Positions 6,785-14,435 are shown, counted from the first letter of the stretch. The stretch: 17,538 nt of DNA from JBDTMT01 sp033764095 (GCA_033764095.1 JANRJF010000037.1:1-17538); one strand, 5' to 3'. Translations and numbers: made by a program. Notes: generated by a model not told the origin, from the letters alone.

Positions 6785-6872
6785 GATGAGCGACGAGCGA
6801 TGAGGGCGCGACCCGGCGATGCCCCTCATCGCTCATCGCTCGTCGCTCGTCGCTCATCGCTCATTGCTCATT
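6785..6872. repeat. GAYGAGC heptamer array, inverted double copy between convergent genes
   Basis: Three direct units (GATGAGC, GACGAGC, GATGAGG; 6785-6805) are followed after 18 bp by seven units in the opposite orientation (CCTCATC, GCTCATC, GCTCGTC twice, GCTCATC, GCTCATT twice; 6824-6872). The halves can pair into a long hairpin between the ends of the SRPBCC and acyl-CoA synthetase genes, so it may stop transcription from both sides. The array runs into the synthetase gene: its stop codon (6868-6870) lies in the last unit. Confidence 0.85.
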
Positions 6873-8511
6873 GCTGAGCCTGTGCCGCCATTTGCTTTGC
6901 CCAGCGGTAGTCGGGCTTGCCGCTGGCCGAGCGGACGATCTGGTCGACCGGGACGAAGGCTTTGGGGAGCTTGTAGCGCGCCAGGTGCTTGGCGGCTTCG
7001 TCGATGAGCTCGGCGTCGCTGGCGGAGGCGCCGGGGCGGAACTGGACGACGGCGATGACCTGCTCGCCCCAGCGTTCGCTCGGCGCGCCGGCGACGACGA
7101 CGTCGTACACCGCCGGGTGGTGCTTGAGCGCCTTCTCCACTTCCTCGGCGAAGATCTTCTCGCCGCCGGAGTTGATGCACACCGAGTCGCGGCCGAAAAC
7201 GATCACCGAACCGTCGGCCGCCGCCTGGGCGCGGTCGCCGGGCACGGCGTAGCGCACGCCGCCGATGGTTGGGTAGGTCTTCTGCGTCTTGGCCGCGTCG
7301 TTCAGATAGCCGAGCGGCAGGTAGCCGGTGCGCGCCAGCCAGCCGGTCTCCGGGTCGCCGGGGGCGAGGCGGCGGGTGAGGTCGGCGTCGAGCACGCAGG
7401 TGTGGTCGTCCATCTTGAACGCCGGCGTCACCGCGTCGCCCTTGGTGGTCAGCGCGGCGCCCTGTGCGCCGGTCTCCGAGGAGCCGAAGCCGTCGAAGAT
7501 CATCAGGTCGGGCAGGTGCTCGAGGAAGGCCTGCTTGAACGGTGGCGAGAGAATCGCACCGCCGGAGCCGAGCACGCGCAGGCACGAGAGGTCGTAGGTC
7601 TTCTGTTTCAGCTGGTCGAGCAGCGGGCGCGCGAAGGCATCGCCGACGATCGAGAGCGTGCCGACCTGTTCGCGCTCGATGGTTCGCCAGATGTCGTCGG
7701 CGTCGAGCGAGCGCACGTTCTCCGGCAGCACCACCGAGCCGCCCTGGTGCAGGATCATGAACGAGGCCCACTGCGCGGCGCCGTGCATGAACGGCGGCGC
7801 GGCGAGCGAGCGGATGAACTGGCCCATCGGCGCGCGCTCGACCATCTGCTCGACGCTCTCCACCACGCCCATGCCGCCCGGCAGGATGCCGCCCATGGCG
7901 GCGAAGAAGATGTCGCGCTGCGTCCACAACACGCCCTTCGGCATGCCGGTCGTGCCGCCGGTGTAGAGGATGTAGAGATCCTCCTCGCGCGGCGTCACCG
8001 GCGCCGGCGCGTCGCTCGCGCCGGCCAGCGCCTCCTCGTAGTCGCGCGCGCCGGGCAGCAGCGCTTCGCCGCTGTCGTCGGCCACCTGCAGCAGCAGCGC
8101 CTGCGGCGGCAGGTCCTGCAGCAGGCCGCGCAGCCGCGGCGCGAAGGCGGCATGGTAGATGATGCCCTTGGTGCCGGCGTCGGTGAGCAGGTAGCGCAGC
8201 TCCTCCTCGACGTAGCGGTAGTTGACGTTGAACGGCGCGACGCGCGCCTTGTAGCCGCCGATCATGCCCTCCAGGTACTCGGGCCCGTTGTAGAGATAGA
8301 GGGCGATGTGGTCCTGCCCCGACTCCCACGGCTGCAGTCGGTCGCGCTCGACATGGCAGCCGAGCCCCGCCGCGTGGATCAGGTTGGCCAGCCGCCGCGT
8401 GCGCAGCTGGAAGTCGCGCCAGGTGAAGCGCCGCGCCGCGGTGATGATCGCCGGGTGGTCCGGCACCGCGTCGGCGATGGCTTCGTTGAGCGGTCCGAAT
8501 GCGAACGTCAT
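6868..8511 (-). CDS. Acyl-CoA synthetase, FadD19/FadD3-like (AMP-forming)
   Basis: A 547-residue ANL-superfamily adenylating enzyme with all core motifs. P-loop YILYTGGTTGMPKG is at about 180-193, DGFGSSETG at 340-348, VPGDRA near 424, the hinge GRDSVCINSGGEKIF at 440-454, and catalytic Lys532 in SGKPDYRWAK. The pattern (NVNYRYVEEELRYLL, TGGTTGMPKGVLW, FMHGAAQWAS, GKPDYRWAK) closely resembles, from memory, mycobacterial FadD19-type synthetases. Those activate steroid side-chain or branched acids as CoA thioesters. The reaction is carboxylate + ATP + CoA to acyl-CoA + AMP + PPi; the steroid substrate is only a suggestion. ATG 8511 has GGGGGA about 6 bp upstream. A loop around residues 50-66 (HVERDRLQPWESGQD) looks slightly longer than usual. 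The last codons and the stop fall in the heptamer array. Confidence 0.95.
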   Translation of the reverse strand: MTFAFGPLNEAIADAVPDHPAIITAARRFTWRDFQLRTRRLANLIHAAGLGCHVERDRLQPWESGQDHIALYLYNGPEYLEGMIGGYKARVAPFNVNYRYVEEELRYLLTDAGTKGIIYHAAFAPRLRGLLQDLPPQALLLQVADDSGEALLPGARDYEEALAGASDAPAPVTPREEDLYILYTGGTTGMPKGVLWTQRDIFFAAMGGILPGGMGVVESVEQMVERAPMGQFIRSLAAPPFMHGAAQWASFMILHQGGSVVLPENVRSLDADDIWRTIEREQVGTLSIVGDAFARPLLDQLKQKTYDLSCLRVLGSGGAILSPPFKQAFLEHLPDLMIFDGFGSSETGAQGAALTTKGDAVTPAFKMDDHTCVLDADLTRRLAPGDPETGWLARTGYLPLGYLNDAAKTQKTYPTIGGVRYAVPGDRAQAAADGSVIVFGRDSVCINSGGEKIFAEEVEKALKHHPAVYDVVVAGAPSERWGEQVIAVVQFRPGASASDAELIDEAAKHLARYKLPKAFVPVDQIVRSASGKPDYRWAKQMAAQAQQ

Positions 8512-8531
8512 CGCGTTCCCCCAGAAAAAGA

Positions 8532-8610
8532 ACTCACCACACAGTCACGGAGCGCACAGGGGAATTCGAAAGAATCAGAACTCCGTGACTCTGTGTCTCT
8601 ATGGTGAAGT
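8532..8610. repeat. Imperfect inverted repeat of the CACGGAG family
   Basis: The left arm 8532-8552 (ACTCACCACACAG then TCACGGAG) matches the reverse complement of 8581-8610, which contains the same blocks plus insertions. CACGGAG/CTCCGTG and TCACCA/TGGTGA pair exactly. Inside the right arm an 8-nt period (AGAGNCAC read on the minus strand) is visible. It lies in the 138-bp gap between the regulator's 3' end and the acyl-CoA synthetase start, so it sits in the synthetase's upstream region. No other gene or clear promoter is seen there. Confidence 0.65.
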
Positions 8611-8649
8611 GCTCTCTCTCTGCCATGTGCAGGCAGCGCGGTCCACAGT

Positions 8650-11600
8650 TCACCCGCGCGGCAGGGTCGACGTCAGCTCCAGCGCGTCGGCGATCAGCAG
8701 CGGGGCGGCGAGCTCCTCGGCGCGGCGCAGCGCCTCGCGGCCGAGGCTGGTGGCGCGTCGCAGGTCGCCGCGCGCGTGGCGTCGCACCAGCACGCGTGCC
8801 CAGGCGAGCTGCGTGCGCACCAGGCCGCTGCGCAACTCGGCGCGGCGGCACTCGTCGAGCGCGCGCTGCAGGTACGCCACCGCTTCGTCATAGCGGCCGA
8901 CTGTTCCGGACAGCTCGCCGAGGGTGTGCGTCACCGGCGAGACGATTCCGGCGATGCCGGCGATGACCGAATAGCTGCCGGCATGCGGCGTCAGCGCGCC
9001 GAGGATGCCGCCCGCGGTGTCCGGGTCGCCGAAGCGCGAGGCGCATGCCGCCAGCATGCTGAGCGAGGCGATCGAGCCCATGTGATCGGTGCGCTCCCAG
9101 GGGCGATGCGCGACCAGCTGCTGATAGGTGCGCAGGCCGCGCTCGACCTCGCCGACGCCGGCGAGGATGAGCGGCAGCGGGGCATCCACCGGCAGATCCG
9201 GCACCCATTGCGCGAGCCGATCGAAGACCTCCAGCAGTCCCGCGAAGGTGCCCTGTTCCAGGCGCAGCAGGCCGAGCAGGAAGGCGTGATACGGCGCACC
9301 GGCCGGCTCCCACGCCTCCAACCCGGCGGTGTGCACGCGCTCGATCGCGGTTTCGGCGGCGGCGAGTTGGCGGCGACGCGTCAGCCGCGAGGCGTGAAAG
9401 ATGAGCGGCCAGAGGCGCGCCGGTGGATGGCCGAGCCGCGCGGCGCGCTGCTCCAGGTTGGTGACGAGGCGGTCGAAGCCGTCGAGGTCGCCGGTTTCGG
9501 CCAGCACGTGGCCGAGCCGCACCGCGCCGGCCATTGCCAGGTCGCCCTCGCCGGCGCGGTCGGCGACGCGGATTGCCTCGCGTACCGCCGCGGCGTCGGC
9601 GCGGCCGGCGCTCGGCCGCCACTGCGCGATGCAGCGCGCGTAGAGCGCGTGGGCGAGCGGCGCCGGCTGGCCGAGCTTGCGCGCCAGCTCGACGGCGGTG
9701 TCGGCCGCGGTGCTGCAGCGGCGCACGTCGGCGGACCAGTACAGCGCGATGGCCAGCTCGCCGAGGACGCGGATGCGCAGCGCCCGGTCGCGCGGCGCGA
9801 TCAGGCGCAGCGCCGCCTCGAGAAATTCGATCCGCTGCGCGTCGACGCTCCCCGGCTGCAGCGGCAGCAACGTCGGGCCGAGCGCGCAGGCGGCGCGCGC
9901 ACAGAGGTCGGCGCGGCGCCGCCCACGCGCGAGCGCGAAGCCCTCGACCGCCGCGGCGCGCGCCGCGGTCTGGTCGGCGGTGCGCGAGGTCACCTCGCCG
10001 AGCGCCACCAGCAGCTCGGCGCGTTCGGTCGCCGACGGTCGGGCGCGCTGCGCGGCGGCGGCCAGGCTGTGGCGATACAGCGCCGCCGCGTCGTCGTAGG
10101 CGAGGTTGGCGGTGGCATGCGCCGCCGCGGCGCGGCCGTGTCGCACCGCCTTGTCGAGCGAACCGCGCGGCAGCGCCGCGAACGCGTGGTAGGCGAGTTG
10201 CGGCAGGCGGCGCCCCGGCTCGGCGCTGCCGGCGCGCTCCAGCCGGCGTGCGGCCCGGTCGTGCAGTTCCTGCGCGCGGCGCGGCGCCAGCAGCGCCAGC
10301 GCCGCCTCGCGCACCACCGGATGGGTGAAGCGCGCCGCGCTCTGGTCGGCGACGCAGAAGAACCCCTGTGCGTGCAGCGCCTGCATGTCCTCGCCGATGG
10401 TCGCCGGCCGCCGGTCGACCAGGTACGCGAGGTCGGCCAGGGCAAAGCGTTCGCCGAGGATGGCCGCCGCGTCGAACAGCGCGCGGCGCTGCGGATCGAG
10501 CCGCCCGACGCGCTGCGCGACCAGGTCGCGAATGCCGGGCGGCGCCAGGTCGCGCTGCAGCAGCGCGGTGGCGTCGGGGCGCGCGAACCAGTCGGGCGCG
10601 AGGCGCGCCGCGGCGTGGCGCAGGATCTCGGTGAGGAAGAGCGGATTGCCGCCGGTACGGTGCTGCAGCGCGCGCACCAGCGGCGCCGACACCCGCGCGC
10701 CGACCAGCGCCGCGGTGTCCGCTTCCACCAGCCCGGTGATGGTCATCTCGGTGAACCACGGGACGCGCCGCAGCTCGGCCAGGGTGGCGGTGAGTGGATG
10801 ATCGTCCGACAACGCACTGCGCCGGAAGGTGCCGAGCACCAGCAGCCGCGCCGACTCGACATGGCGGGCGAGGAAGCGCAGCAGCAGCAGCGAGTCCTCG
10901 CTGATCGCCTGGAGATCCTCCAGCACCACCAGCAGCGGACAGGCGCTGGCGAAGGCGCGCAGCACCTCCGCGACGTCGTCGAACAGCCGCAGCCGTCGAT
11001 CGTGCGCCTCGACGCCGGCCGGCGCGCCGACCGTCTGGTCGTCGACCAGGCGCTTGACGGTCGCCAAGCTGTACGGGTTGCGCCGCCGCACCGCGGCGAT
11101 CTGCGGCCGCGCCAGCAGCTCGCGCAGCACCTGGATCCAGCTCCAGTAGGCGGGTGCGCCGCAGTCGCTGTCGCTCTGCCCGCGCGCGACGGCGTAGCCG
11201 GAGGCCGCCGCCAGGCCGGCGAAGCGGCGCGCCAGCGTCGTCTTGCCGACCCCGGTCTCGCCCTCCAGCACGACGATGCGGGCGGCGCCGCGGCCGACCT
11301 CGCCGGCGATGGCGCGCAGCGTCTCGAGCTCGCGGGCGCGCCCGACGAACTGCGCCGGCGCGTCGCTGAGCGGCATGCCGGCCGTTGCCGCCTCGGGCGG
11401 CTCGTCGACCGCGGCGACGAATCGATAGCCGTGGCCGCGCAGGGTGGCGACCACCGCCTGGGCGCCGGCGCCGTCGCCGACGGCACGGCGGGCAAGGTTG
11501 ACCGCCTCCTTCAGCGAGGTGTCGCTGACGACGTGGTTGGGCCACAACGTCGCGGCGAGCTCGGCGCTCGGCACCGCGCGCTGGCGGTTGCGCGCCAGGT

Positions 11601-11730
11601 GCAGCAGCAGGCGCAGCGCGCGCGGCTCGATGGCCACCGGCGCCTCGCCGTGGCGCAGCTCGAAGCCCGCTTCGTCGAGGACGAACTGGCCAAAGCGCAG
11701 TGGGGCCAGGGCGCGGAAGTCCTCGGGCAT
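8650..11730 (-). CDS. Large transcriptional regulator: OmpR-type winged helix + AAA ATPase + TPR-like repeats
   Basis: About 1026 residues from ATG 11730. Residues 11-108 are an OmpR/PhoB-type winged-helix domain: LRFGQFVLDEAGFEL, a recognition region SDTSLKEAVNLARRAVGD, and the closing LRGHGYRFVAAV. Residues about 127-420 are a STAND/AAA_16-type ATPase: FVGRARELETLR, Walker A GETGVGKT (157-164), Walker B LLVVLEDLQ (266-274). The rest is all-alpha and Ala/Arg/Leu-rich, with the look of TPR repeats. There is no C-terminal LuxR helix-turn-helix. The architecture suggests a signal-integrating activator that oligomerises on ligand or protein binding. The frame stays open to 11880 with no clear ribosome site, so the exact start is uncertain; 11730 directly precedes the first conserved residues. 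It is divergent from two secreted-protein genes, which may be its targets. Confidence 0.88.
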   Translation of the reverse strand: MPEDFRALAPLRFGQFVLDEAGFELRHGEAPVAIEPRALRLLLHLARNRQRAVPSAELAATLWPNHVVSDTSLKEAVNLARRAVGDGAGAQAVVATLRGHGYRFVAAVDEPPEAATAGMPLSDAPAQFVGRARELETLRAIAGEVGRGAARIVVLEGETGVGKTTLARRFAGLAAASGYAVARGQSDSDCGAPAYWSWIQVLRELLARPQIAAVRRRNPYSLATVKRLVDDQTVGAPAGVEAHDRRLRLFDDVAEVLRAFASACPLLVVLEDLQAISEDSLLLLRFLARHVESARLLVLGTFRRSALSDDHPLTATLAELRRVPWFTEMTITGLVEADTAALVGARVSAPLVRALQHRTGGNPLFLTEILRHAAARLAPDWFARPDATALLQRDLAPPGIRDLVAQRVGRLDPQRRALFDAAAILGERFALADLAYLVDRRPATIGEDMQALHAQGFFCVADQSAARFTHPVVREAALALLAPRRAQELHDRAARRLERAGSAEPGRRLPQLAYHAFAALPRGSLDKAVRHGRAAAAHATANLAYDDAAALYRHSLAAAAQRARPSATERAELLVALGEVTSRTADQTAARAAAVEGFALARGRRRADLCARAACALGPTLLPLQPGSVDAQRIEFLEAALRLIAPRDRALRIRVLGELAIALYWSADVRRCSTAADTAVELARKLGQPAPLAHALYARCIAQWRPSAGRADAAAVREAIRVADRAGEGDLAMAGAVRLGHVLAETGDLDGFDRLVTNLEQRAARLGHPPARLWPLIFHASRLTRRRQLAAAETAIERVHTAGLEAWEPAGAPYHAFLLGLLRLEQGTFAGLLEVFDRLAQWVPDLPVDAPLPLILAGVGEVERGLRTYQQLVAHRPWERTDHMGSIASLSMLAACASRFGDPDTAGGILGALTPHAGSYSVIAGIAGIVSPVTHTLGELSGTVGRYDEAVAYLQRALDECRRAELRSGLVRTQLAWARVLVRRHARGDLRRATSLGREALRRAEELAAPLLIADALELTSTLPRG

Positions 11731-11878
11731 GAGCTGATCGAAGTTCTCGTGGATCGACGGCAGTTTGCCAAGCACGGCCGGCAGGAAAACTGACCGAATC
11801 CTGACCTTCGCAAGCGAGCAATTCGCCCCGCCGTCCTGCCAGCCTGGCAGCACATTCGGCGGACACCGGGAGGCACGC
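11731..11878. promoter_or_regulatory. Divergent control region with 11-bp-spaced direct repeats and a dyad
   Basis: The 148 bp separate the winged-helix regulator from the secreted dockerin-like gene. CTGACC occurs at 11790-11795 and again at 11801-11806, exactly 11 bp apart. CAGTTT (11761-11766) and AAACTG (11787-11792) form an inverted pair. CTGCCAG-C-CTGGCAG (11836-11850) is a perfect 7-bp-arm dyad. GGGAGG (11868-11873) is the ribosome site for ATG 11879. OmpR/PhoB-type proteins typically bind direct repeats spaced 11 bp, so the CTGACC pair is a candidate operator for the divergent regulator. That link is inference. Confidence 0.4.
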
Positions 11879-12931
11879 ATGCACAGTCAACAGGGATCGA
11901 CACGGCGGGCGGAGATGGCGCGCACCCGCGGCTCGCGTCCGGCGCGGGCGGCGCTGCTCGGCGCGCTGGCCCTGGCTCTGGCCGCGCCGCCGGCCGGCGC
12001 CGACACGCCCTGCGTTGGCGACTGCGGCAACGCCGGCCAGGTGACGGTGTCGGACATGGTGACCGGCGTGAACATCGTGCTCGGGGCGCTGCCACCCAGC
12101 GCGTGTCCGGCATTTCAGAACGGGCAGGGCACCGTCGACGTCGCGCAGCTCATCGCGGGCGTGAACAACCTGCTCAACGGGTGCGGCGCGGCGACGCCGA
12201 CTCCCACCGCGACGCCGATCTTCAGCGGCAAGCAGCGCCGCTTCGTCATCGCGCCGGGTACGCCGAACGCGACCACGGCGGCGAGCCGCAGCGGCCTCTT
12301 CTCCAGCGGCCTGTCCAACACCAACGCCGCCACCGCCATCTGCGGCAAGCTCGCCGCCGGCGGACAGTCGTGCGACCAGCCCGCGGTGATGACCTTGATT
12401 CTCGACGACGAGGATCAGGGCGACGGCATCCACGACATGCCGCTGAAGGACGACGTGACGCTGGAGATCGGCGTCGTCGACGGCAGCCGCGTCTGCCTCA
12501 AGTTCCTCGCCGACTTCACCCAGGGCTACATCGCCTGCGATGGTGGCGCGCGCTACGACATCGTCGCCACGCGTCCGGCCGACGCTCCGGGGGTGGACTT
12601 CACCTACACGCGCGACCTCGGCCCGCTCGCCGGGCCGGGCAATGCCAACCTCCTGGTGTCGGCGCAGTACCGGATCGTGCCGGCCGGCGACGCGACGCCG
12701 TGCGCGCAACTGGGCTACACCGGCACCGTCACCATTCCGTTCACCACCACCACCGGCACGGCGACGGTCGGCGGGACCGAGCTGTCACTGGCGGTCGGCG
12801 GACAGGCGTTCAGCTGCGCGAACTTCGCCACACCAGGGTCGGGTGGCGTGCTGACCGCCCCGATCCCGGCCCACGATGCGGCGGCCGGCAACCTGGTCAA
12901 CGCGCTGCGCTTCGGCGAGCCGCTGCCCTGA
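11879..12931 (+). CDS. Secreted protein with degenerate dockerin-like repeats and a Thr/Pro linker
   Basis: A 350-residue exported protein. The start is ATG 11879 with GGGAGG 5 bp upstream. An Arg-rich n-region and a hydrophobic core (ALLGALALALAA) lead to an APPAGA cleavage site near residue 41. Residues 45-102 hold two dockerin-like EF-hand/helix repeats: CVGDCGNAGQVTVSDMVTGV and CPAFQNGQGTVDVAQLIAGV, each ending in a VN..L helix. Cys45/49/76/102 frame them. Several calcium-ligand positions are not acidic, so calcium binding is doubtful. A short TPTPTATP linker (106-113) joins a beta-rich domain of about 235 residues that I do not recognise; it is rich in Thr, Gly and Asp (LILDDEDQGDGIHDMPLKD, TGTVTIPFTTTTGTATVGG). 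The role is probably cell-surface or extracellular. It is followed 78 bp later by another secreted-protein gene, so the two may be expressed together. Confidence 0.85.
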   Translation: MHSQQGSTRRAEMARTRGSRPARAALLGALALALAAPPAGADTPCVGDCGNAGQVTVSDMVTGVNIVLGALPPSACPAFQNGQGTVDVAQLIAGVNNLLNGCGAATPTPTATPIFSGKQRRFVIAPGTPNATTAASRSGLFSSGLSNTNAATAICGKLAAGGQSCDQPAVMTLILDDEDQGDGIHDMPLKDDVTLEIGVVDGSRVCLKFLADFTQGYIACDGGARYDIVATRPADAPGVDFTYTRDLGPLAGPGNANLLVSAQYRIVPAGDATPCAQLGYTGTVTIPFTTTTGTATVGGTELSLAVGGQAFSCANFATPGSGGVLTAPIPAHDAAAGNLVNALRFGEPLP

Positions 12932-13009
12932 GGCCATGCCGCGCGGCTGCCGTCCAGCATGCACCGCAACATGAACGGGCGTGTCTCGCGCCGCCCGAAG
13001 GGGAGGGGA

Positions 13010-14347
13010 ATGATGCGACGACAGATACTCACGGCGCTGTGCGCGGTCGTGTGGGCGGCGGTGGCGCAGGCCGGACCGACCGCCGAGCAGAAGTGCCAGC
13101 AGGCGAAGTGGAAAGCGCAGGCGAAGCTGGAAGCCTGCCTGAAGAAGAACCACGCCAAGCTGGCCGGCGGCGGCGACGATGCCGCGATGGCGTGCTGGAC
13201 GAAGTTCGCCGCCGGGCTGGTCAAGGCGGACGCCAAGGCGGCGGCGGCAGGCGCCGCGTGTCGCTTCGCCGACAACGGCGACGGCACGGTGAGCGATCTC
13301 GACACCGGCCTGACGTGGCAGCAGACGACCAACGCCGACGGGGCCGCCAACCCGGCCGATCCGCGCGACGCCGACAACGTGTACGCGCTGAGCGCGAGCG
13401 GCACGGCGGCCGACGGCACGGCGTACACCGCCTTTCTCGCCGCGCTGAACGACGGCGAGTCGACCGACGGCAGTGCCGCCACCGCCATCAGCGGCTGCTT
13501 CGCCGGTCACTGCGACTGGCGCCTGCCGTCGATCGTCGAGTTGCAGGCGATCGCCGTGCCGGCGCAGTGCGGCGTCACCGGCTGTTTCGATCCGCGCTTC
13601 GGGCCGCGGCTCGCCTACTCCTTCTATTGGTCGGCAAGCGGCGCGAGCGGCGATCCAAGCAGGGCCTGGGACATGCGCTTCGGCGGGTCCAACGCCATCT
13701 ACACGTGGCCCAAGATCAACACGAACTCCGTCCAGGCGGTGCGCGGCGGACTGTCGAGCGCCGCGCCCGCCGGTGTGATCGCGACGCCGACCGGAACCGT
13801 ACCGGCGCCCGCGACGGCAACCCCAACCCCCAGCGCGACGGTGGCGCCGCCGACGCAGACGCCCGGCGGTGGTTCGGCCGCGGCCGGCGCTCCCTGCGCC
13901 GCCAACAACCAGTGCGCCAGCGGCATCTGCGGCGTCTTCGGCAGCGGTCGCTGCTGTGCGGCCGCCTGCAGCGCCAGCGGCATCTGCGGCGCGACGGACT
14001 GCAACGCGGCCGGTGCCTGCGTCTATCCGAGCACGGCAACGATCGCCGGCGCTGTCGCCGGCGACTGCCAGAAACTGACGTGCAACGGTGCCGGCGGCAC
14101 GATGTCAGTGGACGACCCGTCCGATCCGCCGGTCTCGAGCTCCGCCTGTCTGACCAACCCGACCTGCAGTGGCTCGCCGCTGGCGCCACAGTTCACCGCC
14201 GCGCCGGCGGGCACGGACTGCACCGCCGACAATGCTCCGCCCACCCGTGTCTGCGGCAGCGGCCTGGCCGCCGGCGCGTGCGTCGAGTGCAACACCAACG
14301 CCGACTGCTCCGGCGCGGAAACGTGCTCGAACGGCATGTGTCTCTGA
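13010..14347 (+). CDS. Secreted DUF1566 (Lcl) domain protein with Cys-rich C-terminus
   Basis: About 445 residues. ATG 13010 or ATG 13013 follows a GGGAGGGG ribosome site; an earlier ATG at 12959 would bury the signal peptide. The signal peptide is residues 1-21 (ILTALCAVVWAAVAQA). Residues 25-84 are a charged helical stretch with regularly placed Cys29, Cys43, Cys62 and Cys84. Residues about 85-247 are a DUF1566/Lcl domain: FADNGDGTVSDLDTGLTWQQ, GHCDWRLPSIVELQAI, SFYWSAS, and a closing VQAVRGG. A Thr/Pro linker (about 258-285) then leads to a tail (296-445) with 19 Cys, ending CVECNTNADCSGAETC and SNGMCL, like the Cys-rich repeats of myxobacterial surface proteins. Lcl-type domains are linked in some bacteria to adhesion. 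No membrane anchor is seen. The four-part layout is unusual and the function unknown. Confidence 0.88.
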   Translation: MMRRQILTALCAVVWAAVAQAGPTAEQKCQQAKWKAQAKLEACLKKNHAKLAGGGDDAAMACWTKFAAGLVKADAKAAAAGAACRFADNGDGTVSDLDTGLTWQQTTNADGAANPADPRDADNVYALSASGTAADGTAYTAFLAALNDGESTDGSAATAISGCFAGHCDWRLPSIVELQAIAVPAQCGVTGCFDPRFGPRLAYSFYWSASGASGDPSRAWDMRFGGSNAIYTWPKINTNSVQAVRGGLSSAAPAGVIATPTGTVPAPATATPTPSATVAPPTQTPGGGSAAAGAPCAANNQCASGICGVFGSGRCCAAACSASGICGATDCNAAGACVYPSTATIAGAVAGDCQKLTCNGAGGTMSVDDPSDPPVSSSACLTNPTCSGSPLAPQFTAAPAGTDCTADNAPPTRVCGSGLAAGACVECNTNADCSGAETCSNGMCL

Positions 14348-14355
14348 CCTGATTT

Positions 14356-14379
14356 CCCTCCCCCGCTCGCGGGGGAGGG
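14356..14379. repeat. REP-like GC hairpin
   Basis: CCCTCCCCCGC (14356-14366) and GCGGGGGAGGG (14369-14379) are perfect reverse complements. The hairpin is followed by CCAGGGTGGGGG, the layout of a REP-like intergenic element seen in many GC-rich genomes. It starts 8 bp after the stop of the DUF1566 gene and has no T tract behind it. It may protect the 3' end or end transcription there. A related hairpin is at 16803-16828. Confidence 0.6.
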
Positions 14380-14435
14380 CCAGGGTGGGGGCCGCCGCGG
14401 TGGCGCGCCGCCAGCCGCGCTGTTACGCACGCCGC

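Noticed and set aside
6785..6872. Possible CRISPR-like array
   Set aside because: Units are 7 nt long and adjacent, with no unique spacers and no cas genes. It is a short-period tandem repeat.
8776..11793. About 1000-codon open frame on the plus strand opposite the large regulator
   Set aside because: High GC leaves long antisense frames open. The translation is Arg/Gly/Gln-rich with no recognisable domain, while the minus strand carries clear winged-helix and Walker motifs.
8888..12709. Very long minus-strand open frame running through both the regulator and the dockerin-like gene
   Set aside because: It is out of frame with the regulator and antisense to the secreted protein, with low-complexity Arg/Ala composition. 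It is a shadow of both genes.
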